A stretch of 64,000 nucleotides of DNA from an uncultured Prevotella sp. (lineage in GTDB: Bacteria; Bacteroidota; Bacteroidia; Bacteroidales; Bacteroidaceae): NCBI GenBank assembly GCA_937889855.1, contig CALBYK010000319.1, positions 1 through 64,000 of the forward strand. Direction: 5' to 3'. Each line of letters starts with the position of its first letter. Positions within the stretch are counted from its first letter, which is position 1. The position numbers were made by a program, and so were the translations under genes. A model generated the notes under the pieces. The model was not told where the DNA came from. It saw only the letters and a program-made list of their open reading frames with translations, and did no database searches. This document shows, one piece after another, positions 1 through 7,958 of this stretch.

Positions 1-486
1 GAGGTGATATTTGCTCAGGGCCACAATTCCGCTTTTGGTATAGCTATTTTCGAAAGTCGCGTCCCCGCATTCGTCCAAAAGACGAACGAAGTATATAAAG
101 ACGTTGACTTTACTCCTGTCTATTGGGTAGACTATGTTTGGAAGCCATCTACGATGGTATCTGCCATCGTTCTCGCCATCGCAGAAATGGATATATGGGG
201 GCAAGAGATGCAACCGGCGTCGGTTGCCATCGAAGACATTCCGCTTTCTGAGAACAATGTTCAGATTCTCGGTTTGACAAAAGGACGTCCGACAATTAAG
301 ATAGGATGCGGCAAGATTGAATTGATGCTGTTTGGCGCGAGCGAAGAACTGTACGAGAAGTTCGTCTCAACACCAAACGCGACTCTGACGGTTGTTGGCT
401 CCTGTTCGAAAAACGAGTGGAACGGAGTCGCAAGACCGCAAATCTTGATAGATGATTACGAATTCAAGCAAAAATGGATATTTTAG
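1..486 (+). CDS. recJ: RecJ-like single-strand DNA exonuclease, C-terminal part (cut by window edge)
   Basis: The reading frame is open from base 1, so the start lies outside the window; about 161 residues are visible. Near the beginning is a GHNSAFG motif, the glycine-histidine signature of the DHHA1 domain that follows the DHH catalytic domain in RecJ-type 5'-3' ssDNA exonucleases. The end (WNGVARPQILIDDYEF) matches the OB-fold tail typical of RecJ. The family degrades single-stranded DNA during recombination and repair. The catalytic DHH domain itself is not visible. A GTG at base 4 could be read as a start but would remove the nuclease, so it is not believed to be one. A strong Shine-Dalgarno for the next gene overlaps the stop codon. 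Confidence 0.8.
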   Translation, partial: EVIFAQGHNSAFGIAIFESRVPAFVQKTNEVYKDVDFTPVYWVDYVWKPSTMVSAIVLAIAEMDIWGQEMQPASVAIEDIPLSENNVQILGLTKGRPTIKIGCGKIELMLFGASEELYEKFVSTPNATLTVVGSCSKNEWNGVARPQILIDDYEFKQKWIF

Positions 487-493
487 GAGGAAA

Positions 494-730
494 ATGTACA
501 ACTACACTGTAGACATGGGCACTAAGGTCGTTGACCTTGACAACATCCTTTCTGTTATCGACCCTGATAATTGTTCTAGTGACAGTGGGGCCGTACTGCG
601 ACGTGAAATGCACTACCAATTTGGCGAAGCCGGCTGTAAGTTTGTCTTTGACGCTATTAAGGAAAAGATTGACGCTATCAAAGAACAAGATGGCGGAGAA
701 GATGCTACAGAAGATACCCAGCAGCAATAG
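494..730 (+). CDS. Small acidic phage protein of unknown function
   Basis: This is a 78-residue protein. The start at 494 is chosen because a perfect AGGAGG lies at 485-490; an in-frame ATG at 452 would overlap recJ and has no ribosome-binding site. The C-terminus is rich in Glu, Asp and Gln (ends EDATEDTQQQ) and follows a short helical stretch. No recognised domain. It lies between recJ and a methyltransferase in the same direction and is probably co-transcribed with them. Confidence 0.7.
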   Translation: MYNYTVDMGTKVVDLDNILSVIDPDNCSSDSGAVLRREMHYQFGEAGCKFVFDAIKEKIDAIKEQDGGEDATEDTQQQ

Positions 731-761
731 TGGTGCCTCTGCAAGAGAAGGGAAAAACGTA

Positions 762-1439
762 ATGTCGCAACAGAAGGTAGTGTGTGGGGATGCATATAAG
801 AATGTTGAGAAATATCTTGATGATAGTACGGTCATCGTTACAGACCCCCCTTATAACATCAAGTACCACTATCGCACATACACCGATAACAAAAAAGATG
901 AGGAATATTGGCGTGATTTAAGCCATTTATGTTCTCTAGCCCCCTCCTGCGTCATTATGTATCCTGAAAGTCTTTTTGTCCTGTCCTCTTGGATGAATCA
1001 GATACCAACCAAGGTGTGCTCTTGGGTCTACAACGCCAACACGGAGAAGCAGCATCGAGACGCCGCGTATTTTGGTATCAAGCCGAATTTTAATCTTTAC
1101 AAGCAGCCATACAAAGACATGAATGACCCAAGATGCAAGAAGTTGTTCGAGCGCACAGGTGGCGCACGGTCTTACGACTGGAAAGAATGGCCGCAAGTAA
1201 AGAACAAGAACAAAGACGATGGCGGAACGGGCGTTACTCATCCATGCCAGATGCCTGTGGAGATTATGAAATATCTTGTGGGAATTATTCCCACAGAATA
1301 TAAGATTGTAGACCCTTTTGCGGGAAGTGGAACCACCGGCGTTGCGTGTAAGTTACTTGATAGAGACTTTATTGGCCTTGAGATTGATTCAGAGTATGTC
1401 CGTCTTGCCAATGCTCGCATATCGCAAGCAAACGAATAA
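762..1439 (+). CDS. DNA N4-cytosine/N6-adenine methyltransferase
   Basis: This 225-residue protein carries the two hallmark motifs of amino-methyltransferases: catalytic DPPY (TDPPYNIKY, about residue 28) and, near the C-terminus, the AdoMet-binding loop DPFAGSGTTG. This order (catalytic motif first, AdoMet motif last) is the beta class. The start at 762 is chosen because the family usually begins just before a GD-containing first strand, here VVCGDAYKNV; an upstream ATG would add an unrelated stretch overlapping the previous gene. It probably methylates phage DNA to evade host restriction. No cognate endonuclease is next to it, so it looks like an orphan. A terminator follows directly. Confidence 0.9.
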   Translation: MSQQKVVCGDAYKNVEKYLDDSTVIVTDPPYNIKYHYRTYTDNKKDEEYWRDLSHLCSLAPSCVIMYPESLFVLSSWMNQIPTKVCSWVYNANTEKQHRDAAYFGIKPNFNLYKQPYKDMNDPRCKKLFERTGGARSYDWKEWPQVKNKNKDDGGTGVTHPCQMPVEIMKYLVGIIPTEYKIVDPFAGSGTTGVACKLLDRDFIGLEIDSEYVRLANARISQANE

Positions 1440-1445
1440 TATGAG

Positions 1446-1486
1446 AAAGAGCGTCCTGTTTTGTTTGACAGGCGCTCTTTTTTGCT
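1446..1486 (+). terminator. Rho-independent terminator after the methyltransferase
   Basis: A GC-rich inverted repeat, GAGCG-t-CCTGT / ACAGG-CGCTC with one bulged T, is followed by six Ts. It lies seven bases after the methyltransferase stop. Confidence 0.85.
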
Positions 1487-1493
1487 ATATACT
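1465..1493 (+). promoter_or_regulatory. Sigma70-type promoter overlapping the terminator
   Basis: A consensus TTGACA (1465-1470) lies in the loop and descending arm of the terminator hairpin. It is followed after exactly 17 bp by TATACT (1488-1493). It would drive the zinc-ribbon gene at 1534 and the genes behind it, including the DNA polymerase. The Shine-Dalgarno GAAAGGAAG at 1515-1523 lies downstream, as expected. Confidence 0.75.
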
Positions 1494-1533
1494 TGTAGTA
1501 TACGATGTTCCAAGAGAAAGGAAGTAGTCATAT

Positions 1534-1950
1534 ATGCGTATGGCGAATTGCCCGGTGTGCGGTGGGCACAATGTAAATGGTTTTAAGAAGCACAATAAGT
1601 GGTACTCTAAGTGCTACAACAAGGAGTGCGGCTTTACCACTCCTGTTGGTATGCCAACTCGCAAGCTCTCTCGTTACAACTGGAATCTCCTCTATGAGAG
1701 CATGACGGGAGAGGAGCTTCCTGATGAGGCTTGCGGGCGGCAGGATAGGGCCTATATGAAGAAGGAGAAGAGGTGCGGTCTTCCAGAGCTGACGTATTGC
1801 TTCACCCAAGAGGATTACGAGAGGTGGAGTGAGAAGTACGACATCTCTCAGGTGAATTGGGTTAAGCTCAAGGGCAAGAAGGCGGGAGACCGTCGTCGCA
1901 AGGCCAGAGCGAAGATAAAGATGCAGCAGGAGGCAGTCAATGGGGCTTAG
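1534..1950 (+). CDS. Zinc-ribbon protein
   Basis: This 138-residue protein begins with a four-cysteine zinc ribbon: CPVC near residue 6, then CYNKEC near residue 30, as in phage and prophage primase-like or Lar-like zinc ribbons. The C-terminus is strongly basic (KGKKAGDRRRKARAK), which suits nucleic-acid binding. It is the first gene after the promoter at 1465-1493 and has a Shine-Dalgarno at 1515-1523. Its last codons overlap the start of the next methyltransferase. Specific function unknown; a role next to a methyltransferase is only suggested by position. Confidence 0.75.
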   Translation: MRMANCPVCGGHNVNGFKKHNKWYSKCYNKECGFTTPVGMPTRKLSRYNWNLLYESMTGEELPDEACGRQDRAYMKKEKRCGLPELTYCFTQEDYERWSEKYDISQVNWVKLKGKKAGDRRRKARAKIKMQQEAVNGA

Positions 1951-2866
1951 TCTACACACAATTCAGTCAGATGAATTCTACACGCGCTATCAAGACATCG
2001 AGGCAGAAGTCAGTCTCTACAAAGAGCAGTTCAAAGATAAAAGCGTCTATTGCAATTGTGACGATTATTGTGCTAGTAACTTTGTGAAGTTTTTCACAGA
2101 CCACTTCGATGATTATCAGCTAAAGTCTCTCACGGCCACCTGTCTAAAGCCACAAGGAGAGTATAGCGGCGTCAAATACTTTTACGATGGCACCACAGAA
2201 GTCATAACTCCATTGATTAAGAGTGGAGACGCTCTTGAGGGGGTATGTGTCGGACTTGTGCGGCAAAACGATATCGTTGTTACAAACCCTCCCTTCTCTA
2301 TTGGAAAAGATTTCTTCAAGATGCTGCTGTACGAGCAGGTTGATTTTCTTTGTATCGCGAATATCAATATTGCTTCTAGCGGTGGCGTTTTTCCTGCTGT
2401 GAAGGACGGCATTCTTAAGTTTGGAAAGACTCACCCGAAATATTTTATTGCTGGAAATGATGTTCCTGACGAGGCAATTAAGACTATTGATGGGCAGCGT
2501 GTTGTCTCTTTTGGCAATACCTGTTGGTTTACTACGTTTGACACAGGTGCCCCCCCCCTGTTAGAATTAACTAAACATTATAGCGCGGCAGAATATCCGA
2601 AATACGATAACTTTGATGCTATTGAGGTTGGTCGCATCACGGATATCCCCTGTGACTATTATGGGGCAATGGGTGTACCTGTCACTTATCTTCAAAAGCA
2701 CAATACTCAGCAGTTTGATATGATTTGGCTTGCAGGAAGTCCTGGATTCCCAGAAGATGCGCTTGAAAAGCTAAGGCACGAACCTGGAACGTCTCTTGAC
2801 GCAGTGCTTGATGGTAAGCGTAAATTTAACCGAGTTTTTATCCAAAGAAAGAAGAGAGACAAATGA
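1940..2866 (+). CDS. EcoRI-family adenine-specific DNA methyltransferase with a C9 tract
   Basis: This 308-residue protein has the catalytic NPPF motif (VTNPPFSIGKDFF, about residue 114) and the EcoRI-type methyltransferase C-terminal signature EYPKYDNFDAI followed by GAMGVPVTYL. The family transfers a methyl group from AdoMet to adenine N6 in DNA. The start overlaps the previous gene by 11 nt and has AGGAGG at 1927-1932. A run of nine C (2550-2558) encodes Ala204-Pro-Pro-Leu. The gene is open with nine; one base more or less gives a stop within a few codons, removing about 100 residues including the conserved C-terminal block. No restriction enzyme partner is visible. Confidence 0.88.
   Translation: MGLSLHTIQSDEFYTRYQDIEAEVSLYKEQFKDKSVYCNCDDYCASNFVKFFTDHFDDYQLKSLTATCLKPQGEYSGVKYFYDGTTEVITPLIKSGDALEGVCVGLVRQNDIVVTNPPFSIGKDFFKMLLYEQVDFLCIANINIASSGGVFPAVKDGILKFGKTHPKYFIAGNDVPDEAIKTIDGQRVVSFGNTCWFTTFDTGAPPLLELTKHYSAAEYPKYDNFDAIEVGRITDIPCDYYGAMGVPVTYLQKHNTQQFDMIWLAGSPGFPEDALEKLRHEPGTSLDAVLDGKRKFNRVFIQRKKRDK
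2550..2558 (+). repeat. C9 homopolymer in methyltransferase gene
   Basis: There are nine consecutive C inside the codons GCC CCC CCC C. With 10 C the frame ends after about six codons (…VRIN*); with 8 C it ends at once (TGT TAG). This is the classical layout of a slipped-strand on/off switch. The state in this sequence is in frame. Confidence 0.8.
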
Positions 2867-3252
2867 TTGATAGTAAGAAAGATAAACGGCAAAAGATGGC
2901 GGAAAAACTGCGCAAGGATGTAGAGCGCTACAGATATGACCAATTTATTGATGTATGGGCTTTTGCCGACACGCTTAGTCCACAAAATGACGCAGTTGAA
3001 GATTGCGCGCAAGCGTGGCGTGCTGATGATATGCTGCGCCTCGCCGACCTCATTGACCCCACTTGTGAAAATACGGCAAAGGTGCATCCAGTTGATGGAT
3101 TTACGTGCTCAAAATGTGGGTGGTCTGGCCGCGTGGAGGAGGACGATACAGACTTGGACGAATATCAAAAGCCTATGTTTGATAATTTTGCCGAGTTTTC
3201 ACCACGCTACTGCCCCAATTGTGGCGCGAGGGTGGTGAGGAGCGATGACTAG
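2863..3252 (+). CDS. Small zinc-ribbon protein
   Basis: This 129-residue protein overlaps the preceding stop by ATGA, so translation is probably coupled. A basic, helical N-terminal half is followed by two paired-cysteine knuckles, CSKCGW (about residue 90) and CPNCGARV (about residue 118), forming one four-cysteine zinc ribbon. Such proteins are frequent in early phage operons and often bind nucleic acid or act as adaptors. No closer function can be given. Confidence 0.72.
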   Translation: MIDSKKDKRQKMAEKLRKDVERYRYDQFIDVWAFADTLSPQNDAVEDCAQAWRADDMLRLADLIDPTCENTAKVHPVDGFTCSKCGWSGRVEEDDTDLDEYQKPMFDNFAEFSPRYCPNCGARVVRSDD

Positions 3253-3454
3253 CAAGCGAGACGTGATTGAATGCCCTTATTGCCACGAGTCCAATGCGGT
3301 AAAACTGTGGTTCCTCAACACTGACCAGAACAGCTTTGTCTACTGGCACGATATTGTATCCACCGACCCAAGTAGCAGGAGAAGTGCATGTAATGTTTAC
3401 GTCTGTCCCACTTGCGGCAAGGTAGCGCTCTTGGACGTGAGCGTCGATGATTGA
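3245..3454 (+). CDS. Small zinc-ribbon protein
   Basis: This 69-residue protein overlaps the previous gene by 8 nt. Two CxxC pairs, CPYC (residue 10) and CPTC (residue 55), form a minimal zinc ribbon. It is followed by another 8-nt overlap with the next gene, so four small genes and the polymerase form a tightly packed operon. Function unknown. Confidence 0.68.
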   Translation: MTSKRDVIECPYCHESNAVKLWFLNTDQNSFVYWHDIVSTDPSSRRSACNVYVCPTCGKVALLDVSVDD

Positions 3455-3647
3455 TAAAAAGATTCAGAAGATACTATCTGAGATGCTATTGGTGGCGAAC
3501 CATCTTGAGTCAAGAGCAGACGGCGCCTATATGGAACATGATGATGTGATTATGTCACCTCGCGAGGTATATGCCTTGTCTGATGATATCAAATCGTGGT
3601 ATAATATGTTTATTAAGCAGTCCGGCAGAAAGGAGAAAGCTGATTGA
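3447..3647 (+). CDS. Small protein of unknown function
   Basis: This 66-residue, probably helical protein overlaps the zinc-ribbon gene upstream by 8 nt and the polymerase start downstream by 4 nt (its TGA lies within TTGA). No recognisable domain. The gene contains the Shine-Dalgarno AAAGGAG (3630-3636) of the polymerase, so expression of the two is likely linked. Confidence 0.65.
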   Translation: MIDKKIQKILSEMLLVANHLESRADGAYMEHDDVIMSPREVYALSDDIKSWYNMFIKQSGRKEKAD

Positions 3648-5488
3648 CAATTTCTCGATTTGACATACATAATCACACGCACTACTCGAATCTCAGGCTG
3701 GTCGATTGCACTGTGCGGCCAAGACAATTAATCGACAGGGCTATTGAGCTTGGTTTGACAGGAATTGCCATTACAGATCACGAATCTCTTGGAGGCCATG
3801 TAGAACTTGACCGCATCCAAGAAGAATATAAAGACAAATATCCAAACTTTAAGATTGTGCGTGGTAATGAGATTTATCTAACTGACACTCGTGACAAGGG
3901 GCAGTACTATTACCACCATATCTTATTGGCGCTAGATGCCACAGGTCACAAGATGTTACGCGAACTATCAAGCACTGCGTGGATTAACTCCTATTTTGAT
4001 AGGGGTATGGAGAGGGTGCCAACACTCAAGTCCGAGGTGGAAGCAGTTGTTGCTAAGTACGGGCAAGGGCACCTCTACGCAAGTGCGGCGTGTCTCGCAG
4101 GAGAAGTAAATCACAATCTAAGTCAGATGATACAGGCGGAGCAAATTGGCGACACCCAGACTGCGAACAAATGTCACAACAATATCGTCAATTTCATCCT
4201 GTGGTGTGAAAATACTTATGGCAAGGATTATTTCTCGCTAGAAGTGGCCCCTGGCAGAAGCGATGAGCAGCTAGCCGTTAATTCTCGCATGGGCAATCTT
4301 GCCCACGCGTTTGATTTGCCAATAGTAATTGGGTGTGATACGCACTACCTTCGGAAAGAAGATCGTTTTGTCCACAAGGCGTTCCTTAACTCAAAGGACG
4401 GCGAGCGAGAGATTGATTCGTTCTACTCTTATGCTTATCTGCAATCCGAGGAAGAGATTCGAGAGAATCTTAAAGGCACAGGACTGGATTATAACGAGCT
4501 TTGCGCTAGCTCAATGAAGATTTGGGACAAGTGCCAATATTACTCTCTTGCGCACAAACAACAAGTGCCGCAAGTCCCAGTGCCTGATTTTCCAAAAGAG
4601 AACAAAGGAAGCCACAAATATGACACAAAGAAATATCCGACACTTGATTATCTGATGCACTCTGACAACCCGCAGGAGCGCTATTGGATAAACTATTGTC
4701 AAGAACAACTGGAGAAAAAAGGTCTTAATAACGAAACTTATCTTTCTCGTTTGGAAGAAGAGGCTGACATCAACAAAGTCATCGGCGATAAACTCGACAC
4801 TTGTATGTTTGCCTATCCCATTTTTCTTCAACACTACATTAATCTATTTTGGGAATGCGGTTCGACTGTCGGTGCTGGGCGTGGAAGTGCTTGTTCAGGA
4901 CTTAATCACTGGTTGTTGAATGTGACTCAACTTGATCCTGTGGTTAATGAATTACCTTATTGGAGGTATTCTAATAAAGAACGTGTTGAGCTTGGAGACA
5001 TTGATATAGATTTGGCCCCATCTAAGCGCGAACTTGTGTTCCAAAAGATACGAGAAGAGCGCGGACAGCTCGGGTGCGTGCAAGTTTGTACATATGGAAC
5101 AATTTCGACAAAAGCTGCGGTAAAAGTAGCTTGTCGCGGGTACAGAAGCCAAGAGTACCAAGAGGGGATAGACTTAGATGAAGCTGAATATATTTCAAGT
5201 CTTATCCCATCCGAGAGAGGGTTTCTTTGGAATCTATCTGATTGTTTTTACGGCAATAAAGAAAAAGATAGAGCGCCAGTGAAAAACTTTATTTCTGCTG
5301 TTGAGAAATATGGTGGGTTAAAGGACATTCTCCTTGGTATCGAGGGCCTTGTTACTCAAAGGGGTATTCACGCCTCAGGAGTGAATTTTTATGATGAAGA
5401 CCCCTATAAGACCGCCTGTTTCATGAAAGCAAAAAATGGCGCTATTATCACACAATATTCACTTCATGATGCGGAATATTGCGGGGAT
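3644..5488 (+). CDS. dnaE: DNA polymerase III alpha subunit (DnaE type), exon 1
   Basis: The first exon encodes 615 residues from a TTG start with a good Shine-Dalgarno. It opens with a PHP domain (HNHTHYSN…TDHES). Then comes the C-family palm: the GRGSA loop (GAGRGSACSG, about residue 410) and the catalytic aspartate pair in GDIDIDL (about residue 448). The exon ends at DAEYCGD with T5488, and the open frame runs only three more codons into the intron. Joined to exon 2 the protein has 1274 residues, the normal length for DnaE. It would be the phage's own replicative polymerase. The intron sits three codons before the third catalytic aspartate. Confidence 0.93.
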
Positions 5489-5888
5489 GGACGATAGTTT
5501 GCGTCCCCTATATTATTTTTTCATTTGGTCAATGAGGTTATATATTTAAAAAATATACAGCTATCGGGGAAGCCTAAGTCTGTATTTTCTTACATATATG
5601 GTAATCCCGAGTCAACTATGTTTTTCTTTGGGGCGCATCAAAAAAATAAGGATGAAAGAACAAGAAGGACGTTCTTTTAAAGAAATATACGATGCTTTTC
5701 CTAAAGTCGTCCCAACAACAATAAGAGAAGCATTAAATTATCATACTTGGAAAAACATATAGATGTATCGACTATTTGCTTTGTAGCAAAGTACAATTAC
5801 TATCGACACGTAATTGGAAACAGTAATTTTTTTCTAAAAAGAAAAAAAAGAGATAGTCAGGTTTTTATAGAAATATAAAAATAAACCG
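5489..5888 (+). ncRNA. Group I self-splicing intron in dnaE
   Basis: This is a 400-nt stretch that breaks the polymerase frame. The 5' exon ends GGGGAT and pairs perfectly with GTCCCC at 5503-5508, giving a P1 helix with the required U.G at the splice site. The intron ends in G5888, and removing it restores DAEYCGD-VKLDFL. The 3' part holds AAAGAGATAGTC, the usual 3' strand of P7, shared with the other two introns of this window. The middle holds a remnant of an endonuclease gene. AT content is far higher than in the flanking exons, as is usual for phage introns. Confidence 0.88.
5652..5762 (+). pseudogene. Remnant of an HNH homing endonuclease (C-terminal DNA-binding part)
   Basis: A 36-codon open frame inside the intron (RSFKEIYDAFP…TIREALNYHTWKNI) resembles the helix-turn-helix tail of HNH homing endonucleases, which commonly ends in a tryptophan-containing strand such as TWKHI. 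The frame continues upstream without a start for about ten more related codons (IKKIR). The HNH nuclease core is missing. The complete endonuclease in the intron at 60.1-61.0 kb has a similar tail. The element therefore looks deleted and no longer able to home. Confidence 0.5.
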
Positions 5889-7868
5889 GTGAAGCTCGAT
5901 TTTCTTGTAACAGAAATTCAGGACATTATTACTCAATGTCTTAATCTTCTCCAAAAGAATAAAAAAATTGAACAGAATTTGACCCTACGACAGATGTATA
6001 ACAAATACCTCGCGCCTACCGTTCTTCCGCTGGAAGATGAGAGACTTTGGAACGCGGCCAGCAGCGGTAAAATTCTAAAACTGTTTCAGTTTGACACGCA
6101 AGTTGGCGGTCAAACAATCAAGCTCCTCAAACCGCACACGCCAAGAGAGATGGCAAACTGTAACTCTATCATGCGGCTTATGGCTCCTGAAAAGGGTGGA
6201 GAAACGCCTACCGAGCGGTATAAGCGAATGATGGATGATATTTCTCAGTGGTATACGGAAATGGACGAGTGGGGCCTTACTCAAGAGGAGCAGAAATCAC
6301 TTGAGCCGTATTATCTTCCTGCTTATGCTTCACCCGCACAACAGGAAGACATGATGATTATTCTTATGGAATTTTGCGGTTTTTCCCTGAAAGACGCGAA
6401 CTTTGCTAGAAAAGTTTGCGCCAAGAAAAAGATGGACCAGATTCCGAATCTTCATAAGATGGTTCTTGATGGTGCGGCAAATGAGAATTTAGGCAAGTAT
6501 ATTTGGGAAACAGCAATTAAACCACAAATGGGATATTCTTTCTCTCTAATTCATTCGCTCGCCTATTCATATATCGGTTTGCAAACCGTATATCTTGCCA
6601 CCTATTTCCCATCTGTCTATTGGAATTGTGCGTGTCTTCGAGTTGACGCGGGACTTGAGGAGGAAGACGGCTCTAACTACGCTAAGATTGCCAAAGCCAT
6701 TGGCAACATGCAGAATCACGGCATTAAGATTGCGCCCATTAACATTAACAAATCAGGATATATGTTCGAGCCTGATGAGAAGGACAACGCCATTCTCTAT
6801 GGACTCAAAGGACTAAATGGCGTGGGTGGAGAAATGATTAACACCATTATTAACAATCGTCCCTACGCTTCTGTTGCGGATTTCGTGGAGAAGACGGGTG
6901 CTAACAAGACCTGCACCATCGCCCTTATCAAGGCTGGTGCCTTTGATGAGTTCGGCAACAGGGCAGATATCATGCGCCAATATCTCTCTCAGGTGAGCGA
7001 ACCCAAGAAGCGCCTGTCGATGCAGAACTTCAAGATGCTCGCAGACGCCAATCTCTTGCCGCAAGACCTCGATTTCCAAAAGAGGCTCTTTGTCTTCAAT
7101 AAGGCTCTCCGTACCTACAAGAAGGACGGCGACTGTTATATCGTCAACTACAACTATTACGACTTCTATGAGGAGTTCTTTGACGTTGACGAACTAGAGC
7201 CTATCTATGACACTCTTGGAATTCTCCAAAAGAAGTGGCAGAAGATGTATACAAAGGCGATGGAACCCGCGAAGGCATATATCAAGGAACATCAACAAGA
7301 ATTACTTGATGCCATCAACACCTCGCTTCTCCAAGAGCAATGGGATAAGTACGCTCAAGGCAACGTCAGCGCTTGGGAGATGGACTCGATGGGCTACTAT
7401 TATCACGAGCATGAGCTTGCAATCGTGCGGCCCAAGCTGTATAATATCGTCAGTTACAACGAGCTGCCCGATGAGCCAGAGGTTGATTACGTCTTTCGTC
7501 GCAACGGACGTGAGATTCCTATCTACAAAACCCACAGAATCATGGGTACCGTGATTGGGAAGAATAACACCAAGGCCACAGTTGACATTCTGACGGTTGA
7601 CAGCGGTGTCGTGACGGTGAAGTTCAACCTCGACTTCTTCGCCAAGTACAATCGCCGCATTTCCGATGTGGTTGATGGCGCGAGCAAGGTCGTCGAAAAT
7701 GGTTGGTTCGGCAAGGGCGAGAAGATTGTGGTGAACGGCTACAAAAGGTCTGACCAATTTGTTTCAAAAAAATATAAGAATACTCTAAGCGAGCGTCTAT
7801 ATAAAATTACTCAAATTAATTCAGATGGGACAATAATAATGACCGCAAAACGATATGGAGAAGAATAG
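5889..7868 (+). CDS. dnaE: DNA polymerase III alpha subunit (DnaE type), exon 2
   Basis: The second exon encodes 659 residues and begins VKLDFLVTE, equivalent to the KFDFL strand that carries the third catalytic aspartate of bacterial DnaE. It continues through the fingers (FQFDTQVGGQ, HSLAYSYIGLQTVYL), the helix-hairpin-helix region (GLKGLNGVGGEMINTI) and an OB-type C-terminus (about residues 540-600 of the exon). The GTG at 5889 is an internal codon, not a start. The last roughly 110 bp are markedly AT-richer than the rest and lead into the homing endonuclease gene, which suggests that this end was exchanged when the endonuclease arrived. Confidence 0.92.
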   Translation: MKLDFLVTEIQDIITQCLNLLQKNKKIEQNLTLRQMYNKYLAPTVLPLEDERLWNAASSGKILKLFQFDTQVGGQTIKLLKPHTPREMANCNSIMRLMAPEKGGETPTERYKRMMDDISQWYTEMDEWGLTQEEQKSLEPYYLPAYASPAQQEDMMIILMEFCGFSLKDANFARKVCAKKKMDQIPNLHKMVLDGAANENLGKYIWETAIKPQMGYSFSLIHSLAYSYIGLQTVYLATYFPSVYWNCACLRVDAGLEEEDGSNYAKIAKAIGNMQNHGIKIAPININKSGYMFEPDEKDNAILYGLKGLNGVGGEMINTIINNRPYASVADFVEKTGANKTCTIALIKAGAFDEFGNRADIMRQYLSQVSEPKKRLSMQNFKMLADANLLPQDLDFQKRLFVFNKALRTYKKDGDCYIVNYNYYDFYEEFFDVDELEPIYDTLGILQKKWQKMYTKAMEPAKAYIKEHQQELLDAINTSLLQEQWDKYAQGNVSAWEMDSMGYYYHEHELAIVRPKLYNIVSYNELPDEPEVDYVFRRNGREIPIYKTHRIMGTVIGKNNTKATVDILTVDSGVVTVKFNLDFFAKYNRRISDVVDGASKVVENGWFGKGEKIVVNGYKRSDQFVSKKYKNTLSERLYKITQINSDGTIIMTAKRYGEE

Positions 7869-7903
7869 TTTTTTTAATTAATGGGCATATATTTATAATC
7901 ATT

Positions 7904-7916
7904 TGCTATATACTTT
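7904..7916 (+). promoter_or_regulatory. Possible promoter element of the GIY-YIG gene
   Basis: The 13-mer ttgctatatactt occurs here and again at 1482-1494, where it forms the -10 region of a good promoter. No convincing -35 box is present at this copy, so it could act only as a weak or extended -10 element. It lies in AT-rich DNA about 40 bp before the endonuclease start. Confidence 0.3.
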
Positions 7917-7958
7917 TATAATATATAGAGATAATTTTAGAGCGAAAGGATATAAAAT

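Noticed and set aside
844..850. C6 run in the first methyltransferase gene
   Set aside because: It lies in the DPPY codons and is too short to be compared with the 8-11 base tracts.
5889..5891. GTG as start of a separate polymerase gene
   Set aside because: It is an internal codon created by splicing; the preceding intron and perfect continuation DAEYCGD-VKLDFL show one split gene.
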